Positions 38,079 through 46,551 are shown, counted from the first letter of the stretch. The stretch: 64,000 bases of DNA from JANXQE01 sp035651635 (GCA_035651635.1 DASRFK010000101.1:51868-115867); one strand, 5' to 3'. Translations and numbers: made by a program. The notes: generated from the sequence alone by a model not told the origin.

Positions 38079-38152
38079 GCGGTTGTGATTTAAAAGGAGA
38101 ATGGCGCTGTGCCAAGGCGCATGTCCGGGTGCGATTCCCGGCAACCGCACCA
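38079..38152 (+). tRNA. tRNA-Gly(GCC), first of the array
   Basis: Acceptor GCGGTTG/CAACCGC, anticodon arm GCGCT-GTGCCAA-GGCGC, T-arm CCGGG-TGCGATT-CCCGG, encoded CCA. The D-loop lacks the usual GG pair and the T-loop starts TG rather than TT. Confidence 0.8.
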
Positions 38153-38204
38153 ATCGCTTCGGATGCACATTCGTTTCTCACTTCCGTTGCATCCGGATTC
38201 CAAT

Positions 38205-38278
38205 AAGCCGCGCACCAGCTCGTGCAGCAGAGTCTCCAAAACTCAGCTTGCCTGGGGCAGCACCAGGGCGGCTTGCCA
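38205..38278 (+). tRNA. tRNA-Trp(CCA)
   Basis: Acceptor AAGCCGC/GCGGCTT, anticodon loop CTCCAAA, encoded CCA. The T-loop is GGCAGCA (stem CCTGG/CCAGG), unlike the universal TTCRANN. A hairpin CGGATGCA/TGCATCCG fills the 52-bp gap before it. Confidence 0.8.
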
Positions 38279-38286
38279 ATTTTTAT

Positions 38287-38361
38287 GGGGTCGTGGCAGA
38301 CAAGTAATGCACTTGCCCTGCAAGCAAGCTCATATGGGGGCGGTACCCATCGACTCCACCA
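38287..38361 (+). tRNA. tRNA-Ala(TGC)
   Basis: Acceptor GGGGTCG/CGACTCC, anticodon arm CTTGC-CCTGCAA-GCAAG, T-arm ATGGG-GGCGGTA-CCCAT, encoded CCA. Position 33 is C and the T-loop is atypical. Confidence 0.78.
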
Positions 38362-38367
38362 TTTCAC

Positions 38368-38445
38368 TGCGGGGAACTCGACTAAAGTACAGAGCGAAGC
38401 CTCATAAACTTCGTCAGGCAGGTGTGATTCCTGCCCCCGCAACCA
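38368..38445 (+). tRNA. tRNA-Met(CAT)
   Basis: Acceptor TGCGGGG/CCCCGCA, anticodon loop CTCATAA in a stem with one mismatch, T-arm GCAGG-TGTGATT-CCTGC, encoded CCA. Elongator, initiator or Ile2 type cannot be decided by eye. Confidence 0.78.
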
Positions 38446-38449
38446 ATTT

Positions 38450-38538
38450 GGGAGGTGTTCCGGCTGCCGGTCTGTAAAACCGGTGTCGAAAATAACTGTC
38501 GGAAGTGACGACTGGAGCATTACCAGCACCTCCCACCA
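38450..38538 (+). tRNA. tRNA-Tyr(GTA)
   Basis: Class II, 89 nt, acceptor GGGAGGT/ACCTCCC, anticodon arm CCGGT-CTGTAAA-ACCGG, long variable arm, T-arm CTGG-AGCATTA-CCAG, encoded CCA. Confidence 0.82.
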
Positions 38539-38574
38539 GCCTTCGCCAAGGCTTCGGCCTGGCAGGCCATTTCT

Positions 38575-38651
38575 GGATCCGTAGCTCAAGTAGCCAGAGC
38601 AACCCGTTGTCTGCGGGAAGGCTGAGGGTGCGAGTCCCTTCGGATCCGCCA
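38575..38651 (+). tRNA. tRNA-Asp(GTC)
   Basis: Acceptor GGATCCG/CGGATCC, anticodon loop TTGTCTG, D-arm starting TAGCTC, T-loop TGCGAGT, encoded CCA. Confidence 0.82.
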
Positions 38652-38657
38652 TTTTAT

Positions 38658-38733
38658 CGGAGCGTAGCTCAGTCTTCAGAGCGCGCGGCTTGGGACCGCG
38701 AGGTCGCAGGTGGAAATCCTGCCGTTCCGACCA
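38658..38733 (+). tRNA. tRNA-Pro(TGG)
   Basis: Acceptor CGGAGCG/CGTTCCG (one G-U), anticodon arm CGCGG-CTTGGGA-CCGCG, T-arm GCAGG-TGGAAAT-CCTGC, encoded CCA. Confidence 0.85.
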
Positions 38734-38742
38734 TTTCAATTT

Positions 38743-38818
38743 GCTGTCGTGGCCGAATATATGAGGCATCCGTCTTCTAAGCGGATTTATGCAGGTGAGA
38801 ATCCTGCCGGCAGCACCA
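38743..38818 (+). tRNA. tRNA-Arg(TCT)
   Basis: Acceptor GCTGTCG/CGGCAGC, anticodon arm TCCGT-CTTCTAA-GCGGA, T-loop TGAGAAT, encoded CCA. Confidence 0.82.
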
Positions 38819-38827
38819 ATTAATCAT

Positions 38828-38868
38828 TGCCAGGTGGTGTGAAAGTAGCACGGCGGCCTGTTAAGCCG
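38828..38868 (+). tRNA. tRNA-Asn(GTT), 5' half, split by the integrated element
   Basis: Contains the 5' acceptor strand TGCCAGG, the D-arm and the anticodon arm GCGGC-CTGTTAA-GCCG, then breaks off. The missing T-arm and 3' acceptor strand CCTGGCA-G-CCA lie at 49424-49457 after a 10.5-kb insertion. Joining the halves at the shared 11-bp core gives a regular tRNA-Asn with a perfect 7-bp acceptor stem. Confidence 0.88.
38858..38868 (+). repeat. Left attachment core (attL), CTGTTAAGCCG
   Basis: 11-bp sequence identical to 49413-49423, covering the anticodon loop and 3' anticodon stem of tRNA-Asn. The flanks differ beyond the core, as expected at recombination junctions. Confidence 0.85.
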
Positions 38869-39201
38869 CAAAGTATTTTTTAGCTTTCCGGTTATCCGTT
38901 ACCTTAAAACCTCTCAAAAGGCCCTGTTTTACGGGCTAAACGTGATGTTTAGCCTTCTCCTCCGGAATGAAACCGAATCCAGCCGTTTGAAGACGAATTA
39001 AAGCTTTTTAGCAACTTTAGCAACTGGTCCCGGGGCGTGGTTTTAACGCCTTGGGACGCCAGGACGCCTCTTCACCCGGTCCAGTCATTCCAAGCCCGGG
39101 GCGACCCCTCCGGCGAACGCGGTTTAGCCTCCAAAACAAAGAGCTGTACAAACTTCGGCCCCACTTTAGGGTTTCCCTTGTCAGGCTTTAGAATCTGACG
39201 T
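38869..39201. other. Left-end noncoding region of the element
   Basis: No ORF worth calling. It contains a hairpin GGCTAAAC-gtgat-GTTTAGCC at 38934-38954 and two tandem copies of TTTAGCAAC at 39007-39024, plausible arm-type binding sites for the integrase or excisionase. Confidence 0.45.
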
Positions 39202-39222
39202 ATGAAACAAAAACGAAGTCTT

Positions 39223-39298
39223 CCTGCCGGTAGCGCGGGGTCTCTCGACCGCTCTCGGGGTTCACGCCCCGGGAATTCTAAACCGTGTTGCCGGCAGG
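39223..39298 (+). other. Structured segment upstream of the first element gene
   Basis: Closed by CCTGCCGG/CCGGCAGG (8 bp, with further partial pairing outside) and containing an inner hairpin CGGGG-ttcacg-CCCCG. 76 nt in total, directly before the likely start at 39316. Could be a regulatory leader. Confidence 0.4.
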
Positions 39299-39315
39299 TT
39301 TCGTTTGTATCCTTC

Positions 39316-39810
39316 ATGAATCCACAAGTCAGTAACGGCAGCGCCGTCCTTTTTGCGACCGCGCACGAACCGAAAGAGTTAACCATCGGCGTGATCGGAC
39401 GCGACCCAATGATTGACCGCTTGGCGACGGCGACCATGGGACTCCTCACGGAGTTAAACTGTGACTCGGCGGTCCGGGTCCTCAAAGCGCAGCAGGGTGT
39501 TGGTTCGGCGCTCGTTGACCACATGGACAAAAAGAAACCTCGTTGGAGTCCGGAGGAGGTTGAGAAACTTCTTTTGACCCACGCCTCGACCCTGAATTAT
39601 CTCCTCGGGGAGCGCGCAGACCTCCAGAAGAAAATTGCGCGGATTGACTACGCCATCCAACTCGTGACGGATATCGAGCGGCAACTTGTCGAGGTAAAGG
39701 GTTTGACCTACTCCGGCTGGTGCGCGGCGAGGACCCGGGAGGCGTTGAAGAAAGCCCGGGAGCAGTTAACGGAGACCCGGAAGCATATAGCGGCCACTCC
39801 GACTCGCTAG
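39316..39810 (+). CDS. Hypothetical element protein
   Basis: 164 residues from the ATG at 39316 (the frame is open further upstream, but that part overlaps the structured leader). Soluble and helical, with a long charged C-terminal helix (RADLQKKIARIDYAIQLVTDIERQLVEVKG). No family recognised. A clear terminator follows at 39840. Confidence 0.5.
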   Translation: MNPQVSNGSAVLFATAHEPKELTIGVIGRDPMIDRLATATMGLLTELNCDSAVRVLKAQQGVGSALVDHMDKKKPRWSPEEVEKLLLTHASTLNYLLGERADLQKKIARIDYAIQLVTDIERQLVEVKGLTYSGWCAARTREALKKAREQLTETRKHIAATPTR

Positions 39811-39839
39811 GCCTCGCGCACACGCGTTGGAACGAATCA

Positions 39840-39868
39840 GGGCTACCCTTTTACCGGGTAGCCCTTTT
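39840..39868 (+). terminator. Intrinsic terminator
   Basis: GGGCTACCC-ttttacc-GGGTAGCCC followed by TTTT, 27 bp after the preceding stop codon. Confidence 0.85.
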
Positions 39869-39978
39869 CAATTTAACCATCGGCTCGCCTAAAAGGATTT
39901 GCCTGCCTGAGGCCGGAGGCGCAAAATAAGCGGAACGGTTTAGTCAGACGAATTAATGCTCTACTGAAAAAAGGAACC

Positions 39979-40497
39979 ATGAACCCTTTCGAATCCCACT
40001 GCACCGAAACAATCCACGTGCGCCGACAACAGGGAGACCTCGGGCCTTTGAAGGCATCCTTTGGAAAAGGAAAATTCACGGTGTTTGATAACACGCTCGA
40101 TATCAGCGAGGGAGATTTAATCGACCGTCCGCTACCGAACGGGAAGGCCGAAAGATACGACATCATTGAGGTAAATTACACAACTGAGTTTCACGGCATC
40201 CCCGGCCACGTGGACATGACCGTGCGCAAGCAGGGTTCGCTAGTCCCGTTTCAAAAAAGTCGGGTCGTGAATAACATTTCGATTAACAATTCCCAAGGGT
40301 TTCAAATCGGGGACCACAACACCCAAAATATTGTCGATGCGTTCAAGCAGGTCATCGAGAGAATTGAGAATTCCCCCGGCACTCCGGAGGAGAAGGCGGA
40401 AGCTAAATCGAGACTGAGCCATTTTCTCAAGCATCCTCTCACGTCAGCGGTGATTGGAAAAGCCGTTGAAGGGGCTATTGGTCTTTTGAAACCATGA
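39979..40497 (+). CDS. Hypothetical element protein with beta-helical-looking repeat
   Basis: 172 residues, preceded by AAAAGGAA. The middle (VVNNISINNSQGFQIGDHNTQNIVDAF) has the NxxI-type turns seen in small beta-solenoid segments of several mobile-element and effector-associated proteins. The C-terminus is helical (PEEKAEAKSRLSHFLKHPL). Function unknown. Its stop overlaps the next start (ATGA). Confidence 0.6.
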   Translation: MNPFESHCTETIHVRRQQGDLGPLKASFGKGKFTVFDNTLDISEGDLIDRPLPNGKAERYDIIEVNYTTEFHGIPGHVDMTVRKQGSLVPFQKSRVVNNISINNSQGFQIGDHNTQNIVDAFKQVIERIENSPGTPEEKAEAKSRLSHFLKHPLTSAVIGKAVEGAIGLLKP

Positions 40498-40736
40498 CGC
40501 GCAAACAGGAAGACGAAACCATAGCCGAGGCTGATGAAATTATCAGCAAGGCGCACTCGATGCTGGTAGACGTTTACTACTCCCGAAAGGAGGCAAATGC
40601 GACCATCGAAGGGGATGCGTTAACGCACGCTATCGGATTGCTTTGCCACGCGCTTGACACTCTGCGTGATACCGGAGAGTCCCCTCGATACCTAGCGGCT
40701 TGGGACCGTAAGCCGCCTGATTCCCCAGGAACCTGA
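40494..40736 (+). CDS. Small helical element protein
   Basis: 80 residues, translationally coupled to the preceding gene by an ATGA overlap, which is the main reason to accept it. Acidic and helical (EDETIAEADEIISKAHSMLV). Unknown function. A hairpin AACCCCGC/GCGGGGTT follows at 40741-40782 and may terminate the transcript. Confidence 0.55.
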   Translation: MTRKQEDETIAEADEIISKAHSMLVDVYYSRKEANATIEGDALTHAIGLLCHALDTLRDTGESPRYLAAWDRKPPDSPGT

Positions 40737-40828
40737 AAGCAACCCCGCCATCAGCCTGTGGCGAAGTTGTGCGGGGTTTCCAGAAGGAACGCCGACTGTT
40801 AAGCAGAACATCGGAACCCTTTTAAAGC

Positions 40829-41032
40829 TTAGATGGCCACGTCTGCCTTATTCCCGCAGCCCCTGCATCGCAATTTCAAAACGGTAGGGACCCCTTCTTT
40901 GTAATCCATCATCATGCCGACGTTTTGCGCGCAGACCGGGCAGGCGCCTGGAAGGAGAGTGAAATAATCCTCGCAGAGTTTCTTCTGCTCTGCCTCAGTC
41001 CATGCCCTGAGTGGCTTTCGGCGTGAGGTCAT
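40829..41032 (-). CDS. Small zinc-ribbon protein
   Basis: 67 residues from the ATG at 41032 (a longer frame uses TTG at 41068). CPVCAQN and LRCRGCGNK form a four-cysteine zinc ribbon, a common DNA- or RNA-binding knuckle in mobile elements. Confidence 0.5.
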   Translation of the reverse strand: MTSRRKPLRAWTEAEQKKLCEDYFTLLPGACPVCAQNVGMMMDYKEGVPTVLKLRCRGCGNKADVAI

Positions 41033-41188
41033 TTCCACGAGACGTTTATTGGCCGAAAATGACCACAACCGCCAGAATAATTTTTCTGCAAGGCACAGGC
41101 GTATAGCGATATTGCGCGGGTTTCCTGGCGATGACGTGACGGGAGGAAAACAGAGGGCAAAGCGCTTTACCCTCCACGGACTGCCCGT

Positions 41189-41443
41189 TCAAATTCCGTT
41201 CTGGGAATGGACCTCGTAGTGATCGCCTCCGGTCGGAATGCCTCCCAGGAGCGCATCTGAGTTGATGCCTTCCCTCCTCAGAGCTTTCCGCAGTTTGGCA
41301 ATGGCACGCCTCTCTAGCTGGTGTATCCGCTTTCGACTGCACCCGCAAACCTCGGCCAACTCTTGCGCGCTCCACTGCGTTCCCGGGGGACTGACGGCAG
41401 AGGCTACGGCTAGACCTATATCGATATTCAAATTGAAATTCAT
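41189..41443 (-). CDS. Sigma-70 region 4-like DNA-binding protein
   Basis: 84 residues from the ATG at 41443 (longer start at 41488). WSAQELAEVCGCSRKRIHQLERRAIAKLRKAL matches sigma-70 region 4 or a related helix-turn-helix. Could drive late expression of the element. Confidence 0.6.
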   Translation of the reverse strand: MNFNLNIDIGLAVASAVSPPGTQWSAQELAEVCGCSRKRIHQLERRAIAKLRKALRREGINSDALLGGIPTGGDHYEVHSQNGI

Positions 41444-41594
41444 AAAAGGGTTTTGGTGAGAAAAGAGGCGCCACCCGGAAATGGACATAAACGAGTGACG
41501 CCTCAGTCTTCCGTGGGTATATTTATCGCGGTCGCGCCCACGGTTCGCTCAACAAGGAGGAGCATGAAAAAACCTCCCCTGCCGCTGAATCGAT

Positions 41595-42320
41595 TTACGG
41601 GATATACGCAGCGCTGTTAGCGCTGACGATATACCATTGCGTGCCATCACATCGGATATGCATGCACGCGAATTTATTCGTCAGTTGCCACGACGTCTGT
41701 CCGTCGATGTTCTGCCCGGTCGTGCCGGAGTAGACGATTTGATTCGTCCCATGCGGGGAGAGGTTCTTGAAGACGAACTCTTTCCCGTTAACGAAACCAC
41801 CGCCGAGCGTGGCCGGAAGCGTAACAGTGACGTTCGTGGCCGGCAGTTCGATGAACTGGTCCGTTGAAACGAGCGTGTAACCGTTCGTAGCCACCGAGGT
41901 CGTTGGAGTGAAGACCGCACCGCCATCCACCGCGAGGACACCCGGAGACCCGGTGATGTAGGCATGAGCTTGAGGCAGGCACGTAAAGACCAGCGCGGCC
42001 AGCAATACAAGCGCCACGGTAGAGGCCACCTTCATGTCGGCCCTAATCCTCATCATGGCCGAAATAATGCCCCTTCGCTTTTCGTTGTCCTTTTCAGACT
42101 GGAGACTTTCGTTCAAGTCGTTCAGGAGATTTGCGCGAGGGTCAACGAGCTCGTGAACCGGGTCCAGCGCTGCGGTAACGGCGTTAGTGATTTCGTCCGT
42201 CAGCCTATCGCCCATCGCGTTAGCCGCAGCCAGGAGTTTTCGCGCAATGGCGGATTGCTCCGGCTTGGTTTTAGCGGCCTTGATATCCTTGCAGAGGTCG
42301 AGAATTGTTTCTTTATTCAT
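41595..42320 (-). CDS. Element protein with central hydrophobic helix and beta-rich C-terminus
   Basis: 241 residues with a strong ribosome-binding site (AGAAGGGAAA). The N-terminal 95 residues are helical and charged. A hydrophobic segment (VASTVALVLLAALVFTCLPQAHA) with signal-like end follows, then a beta-rich domain (SVATNGYTLVSTDQFIELPATNVTV type). The C-terminal domain resembles structural head or fibre proteins in composition. Next to the putative capsid gene. Confidence 0.5.
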   Translation of the reverse strand: MNKETILDLCKDIKAAKTKPEQSAIARKLLAAANAMGDRLTDEITNAVTAALDPVHELVDPRANLLNDLNESLQSEKDNEKRRGIISAMMRIRADMKVASTVALVLLAALVFTCLPQAHAYITGSPGVLAVDGGAVFTPTTSVATNGYTLVSTDQFIELPATNVTVTLPATLGGGFVNGKEFVFKNLSPHGTNQIVYSGTTGQNIDGQTSWQLTNKFACMHIRCDGTQWYIVSANSAAYIP

Positions 42321-42339
42321 AATAATTTTCCCTTCTTGG

Positions 42340-43410
42340 TTAGAACGAGGTTACACGGAGACCGGCAGAATCGGTGATAGCTCCCGGGGCACCGCCTTGC
42401 GCTCCCCCAGCGGTTCCAAACAAAACAGCGGCGGAAACGTAGACATCCCCCGTTCCAGGCTGCTGCCAGTCCACGCCCGTCATTTCGAGCCCGGTCGGGT
42501 CCGACATGGGTCGGAATTGCATGATTTCTGGCACACCCAATTCTGCCGCTGCGTTCGAGAACTCAATGCGACGCGTGGCAATAACGAGCGAACGTTTGTC
42601 CCCGAAGAAGCCGGTAAGATTTCCTGTGGTAGGAAGGTCGGGATACTCCATGACGATTTCGAAGCCGCAGATGTTGCGGAACATACGGTAAGGCGTTTCG
42701 CCATTGAGCTGCCCATAGTAAAGGCTGCTCTGCACACGCGGGTCGTTTTGAAGTGCCGTCGCGACCGCCGAGTTTATGATACCGAAGCGCCCAGTGTTCG
42801 CCATCTTTTGCAGATTGCACGTGGCGCGAATACTCTCCAGCCATTCAAGGTCTACGCCATTAGGCTCACCTGAGGTGGAGTTTGAAAAGTTAGCGCTCGT
42901 GATTTGCGCAAGCACCTGGTCGAAGACATATTTTGCAAGGACGTATCCATGATTTCTGATGGCTTCTTTGTAGAGTGGGATTTTCGATGCGAGCTGGGTA
43001 AGCCAGTTGATTTTGACAGGGACGTGCTTGAAGCCCGACAACGTGACGGGACAGTCTACGATGAGGCTATCTGCGTTGGCCGCGTTCCCCGCGAAGCCGG
43101 TGGTTGGGTCGTAATTTTGAGTCGCAGGCAAGGTGCTCACTTTAGCAATGATTTGGTCTCCCTTCACTGCGGTCTTGGAAGAGTGGTCCGTAGTGATGCT
43201 TCCAATGAGCGGGACCTCCGTCTTGAATGCATCCATCACGTCCATGAGGATTTCGGGCACGCTAAGGGTTGTGCGGCAGATGCCGGTGGGCTTCGCGGTC
43301 ACTAGGGAGTAGAGACCGAGGCAGACGAACGCGAGCAGAGCGCTCGACGGGTTAAAGAACGCAATGACGCAGGCCAGCGCAAAAGCGATTAAGAATAATT
43401 TGGATTTCAT
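42340..43410 (-). CDS. Putative major capsid protein with N-terminal hydrophobic extension
   Basis: 356 residues from the ATG at 43410. After a hydrophobic N-terminus (SKLFLIAFALACVIAFF and LLAFVCLGLYSLV) the sequence has the look of P22/HK97-type coat proteins: VPEILMDVMDAFKTEVPLIGSI, VPVKINWLTQLAS, NGVDLEWLESIRATC, a NSAVATALQ segment and GDVYVSAAVLFGTAGG at the end. The family call is by pattern, not alignment. Two membrane-spanning helices ahead of a coat protein would be very unusual. Confidence 0.55.
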   Translation of the reverse strand: MKSKLFLIAFALACVIAFFNPSSALLAFVCLGLYSLVTAKPTGICRTTLSVPEILMDVMDAFKTEVPLIGSITTDHSSKTAVKGDQIIAKVSTLPATQNYDPTTGFAGNAANADSLIVDCPVTLSGFKHVPVKINWLTQLASKIPLYKEAIRNHGYVLAKYVFDQVLAQITSANFSNSTSGEPNGVDLEWLESIRATCNLQKMANTGRFGIINSAVATALQNDPRVQSSLYYGQLNGETPYRMFRNICGFEIVMEYPDLPTTGNLTGFFGDKRSLVIATRRIEFSNAAAELGVPEIMQFRPMSDPTGLEMTGVDWQQPGTGDVYVSAAVLFGTAGGAQGGAPGAITDSAGLRVTSF

Positions 43411-43421
43411 GGTGGTAGTTA

Positions 43422-44105
43422 TTAAAGGTTGACGATACCGGCCAACATGGCGCGAGGGCTCATGACGCTGCCGGGTTTTACGAAGGGTCCGGAGTTGCGA
43501 ATCATTACAGCCCAATGAACTCGGAGGAGTTCGCTAGGCTCGAAGGAGATTTGGTAGGTAGCGGCCTGGGCCCTTTCGCTCTCTTCCAAAGAACGCGCGT
43601 CATCAGCGACGAGGTTCATTGCGGTTGCGCGAATGGGAGAGGCCAGGAACCAAGCCTGCTCAGTAAGGGCACGTGCGCGTTCCATCAAGGCCGAACGTGC
43701 AGTCCGGTGGGCTTCATGGACGGACTCCAGCGACTTGACTTCAAAGTCTGCCGGAACTTCCCCGGTCGTAGCAACCGCCAGGCGTGCGTCACTGGCTTGC
43801 TTGCGGTGCTTCGCATTTGCGGCCGTGGTCGAAACGCCTTCGAGTTGTTTCAAAACCGCGTCGAATTGCGTTTGAATATTCCGCAGTTCAGTGAACGACT
43901 TTTCCGGTCCCGCGTTCTTGCCGGAGAGTATGACCCCCACGGTTTTGTCGGAATAGTCTACGAGTTTTTTGTTACGCAGGACTTCGGGCTTGAACGTCTT
44001 GCGGTTCCCTTTCAATTCCTCGACTACGGAATCCGTAATCGGGGATGTGCTTGGCTCTGGAGTCTTAAGAGCCTTATCGATTGCTGTTAGTATATTTTTG
44101 TTCAT
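43422..44105 (-). CDS. Hypothetical protein upstream of the capsid-like gene
   Basis: 227 residues. Helical and charged (RNIQTQFDAVLKQLEGVSTTAANAKHRKQASDARLA). Position immediately before the capsid-like gene (11-bp gap) fits a scaffold or assembly protein, but there is no direct sequence evidence for it. Confidence 0.55.
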   Translation of the reverse strand: MNKNILTAIDKALKTPEPSTSPITDSVVEELKGNRKTFKPEVLRNKKLVDYSDKTVGVILSGKNAGPEKSFTELRNIQTQFDAVLKQLEGVSTTAANAKHRKQASDARLAVATTGEVPADFEVKSLESVHEAHRTARSALMERARALTEQAWFLASPIRATAMNLVADDARSLEESERAQAATYQISFEPSELLRVHWAVMIRNSGPFVKPGSVMSPRAMLAGIVNL

Positions 44106-44164
44106 GTTAGTATGAGCGCATTCGCGCTCTACTAATGCCCGAGTGGTTAAGCAGATGGCCGGAA

Positions 44165-44557
44165 TCAGTCGGTGAGCCAGGAGAAATCCCTCGTTTCCTG
44201 GTTAAGCGCGGAAAGGATCTGCGACACCCGTGCCCGGCTAACCCCAGGCTTACCTCCACTCGAAAACCGTTCAGCTAAATCGTCAAGTGTCCGCACACCG
44301 TCCAGTTTGAGAAAATATCCAAGAATGAGAACCTTGCGACCAATGTCCTCAGCCGTGCCGGCCGTGATTAATCCCAGCAGCAATCGCATGACTACTTCCT
44401 GCCTGGCCTTCGTGTCATCTGAGCACGATTCCTCCTCCGGTTCGGGCGCTGGCGTGGTAGCCGACGCGAACTCGTATTCGGGATTATCTTGTGAGGAGGA
44501 GTCGTGCACTGAATTGTGGTCTCTTAGAATCTTCCGTATGCGGCCAGAAAATTGCAC
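44165..44557 (-). CDS. HTH-like regulatory protein
   Basis: 130 residues. Acidic linker (APEPEEESCSDD), then a helical domain ending in VRTLDDLAERFSSGG...SRARVSQILSAL, which resembles a helix-turn-helix. It overlaps the end of the next upstream gene by 34 bp. Confidence 0.5.
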   Translation of the reverse strand: MQFSGRIRKILRDHNSVHDSSSQDNPEYEFASATTPAPEPEEESCSDDTKARQEVVMRLLLGLITAGTAEDIGRKVLILGYFLKLDGVRTLDDLAERFSSGGKPGVSRARVSQILSALNQETRDFSWLTD

Positions 44558-44703
44558 CAGCCTTGGTAATCACCGAGCGGAGGCGCCATCGGATTTTTCA
44601 TGTGGTAGTACAAATTTTGACGTGAGATTCCCAACATCTCGGCGAACCTTGACGCAACAATGCGCTCCGGTTTTGATTTTTGAGTTTTGGATTTTGCTTT
44701 CAT
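44524..44703 (-). CDS. Small HTH protein
   Basis: 59 residues. RFAEMLGISRQNLYYHMKN is a short helix-turn-helix of Xis/Cro type. The frame is open upstream but the ATG at 44703 starts protein-like sequence. Confidence 0.5.
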   Translation of the reverse strand: MKAKSKTQKSKPERIVASRFAEMLGISRQNLYYHMKNPMAPPLGDYQGWCNFLAAYGRF

Positions 44704-44950
44704 TGTTTTGCGATTTTGAGCTGTAAAGTAATTGTTGAAAACTTGGGATTGTGACCAAAACGCGCCACAGCGGGACCTACGACGGTGCACCACGTCCAAG
44801 GAGACTCCTTTGCGTGGGGGTGGTAGGTGGTAGGCACGGGGCATGCCGCTCGCCACAGGCTCACCACAGCGTTGCAATCACTCAGAGCCGGATTCATACC
44901 GCCCGACTCCATCCATAACGCTACAGAGGACATGCGCGAGGTCATAAGGT

Positions 44951-45142
44951 TTAGTCCACGTATGGGAGCCTGGGTTGCACCGTGGTAGGCTTGGGCCGTG
45001 GCGGTGGAGGCAGCTTGGACTTGCACGCGTCACAGAGGAGCGGAGTCTTAGCATCCCGCATTAATTCGTAAGGTAGCGGGCACACCCCATATTGGAATTT
45101 CCGCTTACACCGATAGCAACGCTTGGTTATGATTTCACTCAT
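44951..45142 (-). CDS. Small zinc-finger protein
   Basis: 63 residues with CYRCKRKF and LLCDACKSK, a four-cysteine zinc finger, and a proline-rich C-terminus. Probable DNA-binding accessory protein. Confidence 0.5.
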   Translation of the reverse strand: MSEIITKRCYRCKRKFQYGVCPLPYELMRDAKTPLLCDACKSKLPPPPRPKPTTVQPRLPYVD

Positions 45143-45510
45143 GATGTTTCCATTACTCCTCTATGCTTTAATACCTCTATACTTCTACGAGGCAGACGAG
45201 GCATAATTCTCTACCCGCGCACCGGTCCGACCAAAGACGGAGGAGACGGAATGACGACGGCACGGAGGATTGAAGTCTCCGTGGTCGAACGGAGGGACAG
45301 GCCGGAACGCAGCGCCAGCGGAGTGGAGGAGCGCAGCGGCCTGTTCCTGCGGGCGACTGCTCTCATATTCCTCGTACGAGGTTTTACTCCGAATCCTCCG
45401 CGTGGTATCAGTCTCATACCCTAAAGGGATATGAGACCTGAGACCTGCCACGCGTCTCAGAAGTATTATAATTAGATATGAGACTTCTGAGACTTCTGAG
45501 ACTAAACCAG
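45143..45510. other. Noncoding region with iteron-like repeats
   Basis: No gene supported. The right part, 45411-45503, is dense in copies of GAGAC: inverted GTCTCATA/TATGAGAC (45411-45418, 45430-45437), tandem GAGACCT at 45433-45446, inverted TCTCAGAAG at 45454-45462, and three tandem GAGACTTCT units at 45480-45503. It abuts the 3' end of the RepA-like gene and may be the replication origin. Confidence 0.5.
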
Positions 45511-46551
45511 TCATACCGGCCTCCATTTATCGTCCTTGGATTTGGCGACACGGCCTTGCTTGTCCAACTCGTCACGAAGCCTGTAGAACGTAGCTCTGGA
45601 AATTTCTTTTTCCGACAGAGCCATCTTCTGCCACTCGGTAGATGTAAACCCGTCCGCTGGTAAAAGACTCAGAATCACGCCAGCAGTATGCGTCTTAGGT
45701 CTACCGCTCTGTCCCTCAAGCTTCGTTGGGTCAAGGCTGTCGTTCCTGCCCATCAGCGGAAACTCCCAAGTGACAGCGAACGGCTTGACTGGTGGAAAAT
45801 TCCGAAGAGTAGCCTCACATGCAAATGACTCCTTATCGAAGCTGTCTTCATCTTCGTCCGCTTTAAGGTCTGTAAAGGTGACGATGGCGTCCGGGTCCCG
45901 GGCGAACACACCACTTCCGGAAATGCGGTCAATCGATTTCTTGTTCGCTTGATTGCCCTTTGAAAAATGAGACGCTGATATTATTGCGGCTCCTGTCTCA
46001 TTCGAGAGAGCTTCGAGGGAGTTCTGTAGCTCTGATATGTCACCTGCGGAATTTTCATCAGCCCCACCATAAAGTTTGTAAATCGGGTCGAGCACGATAA
46101 GCCCGCATCCCGATGAAAGAAGGTGGTCGCGAAGCCTTGGAACAATAATTTTATGGCCAGCCGAGTGACCGCGTAAATTCCAGACCTGAAACCATCCTGG
46201 TCCCGGCTGGTTCATTTTCGACGCGTCCTTCGCACCCATCACCCTTAAGACGCGTTGCTGAAACCCAAAGGCGGGAAGCTCGAAATTTAAGTAGCAGACC
46301 TTTGCCTGGGTTGTCTCGAATCCAATCCAGGGCAAGCCGTAGGCCACGGATACGGCCAGGTCAATGAACATCCAACTTTTATACGCCTTTGAACCACCGC
46401 CGAGCGCCATTTTACAACCCTTATGAAGGACCCCTTTGATTAACTGGGGAGGCTCGGGTATGTCGCGATTGATGAAATCGAACACATCCTCAATAGCTGG
46501 CAGCGGAGCGGGTCCTGGCTTTTTCTGTTGTGGTGGCGGTCGCTCACTCAT
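45511..46551 (-). CDS. RepA-like RecA-fold ATPase (AAA_25)
   Basis: 346 residues from the ATG at 46551, fixed by an ATGA overlap with the upstream gene. Walker A is GGGSKAYKSW, Walker B GLIVLDPIYKLY, followed by the sensor HFSKGNQ. This is the hexameric RepA/RSF1010-type helicase family of plasmids and phages. The C-terminal wHTH (TSTEWQKMALSEKEISRATFYRLRDEL) could bind the origin. It suggests the excised element replicates by itself. Confidence 0.8.
   Translation of the reverse strand: MSERPPPQQKKPGPAPLPAIEDVFDFINRDIPEPPQLIKGVLHKGCKMALGGGSKAYKSWMFIDLAVSVAYGLPWIGFETTQAKVCYLNFELPAFGFQQRVLRVMGAKDASKMNQPGPGWFQVWNLRGHSAGHKIIVPRLRDHLLSSGCGLIVLDPIYKLYGGADENSAGDISELQNSLEALSNETGAAIISASHFSKGNQANKKSIDRISGSGVFARDPDAIVTFTDLKADEDEDSFDKESFACEATLRNFPPVKPFAVTWEFPLMGRNDSLDPTKLEGQSGRPKTHTAGVILSLLPADGFTSTEWQKMALSEKEISRATFYRLRDELDKQGRVAKSKDDKWRPV

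Noticed and set aside
44134..44162. Short tRNA-like segment (GCCCGAGTGGTTAAGC) in the element
   Set aside because: No matching 3' half or acceptor strand is found nearby; too short to support.
44700..45026. 108-codon frame coupled by ATGA to the small HTH gene
   Set aside because: The sequence is rich in Trp, Cys and His without order; the overlap is probably chance.
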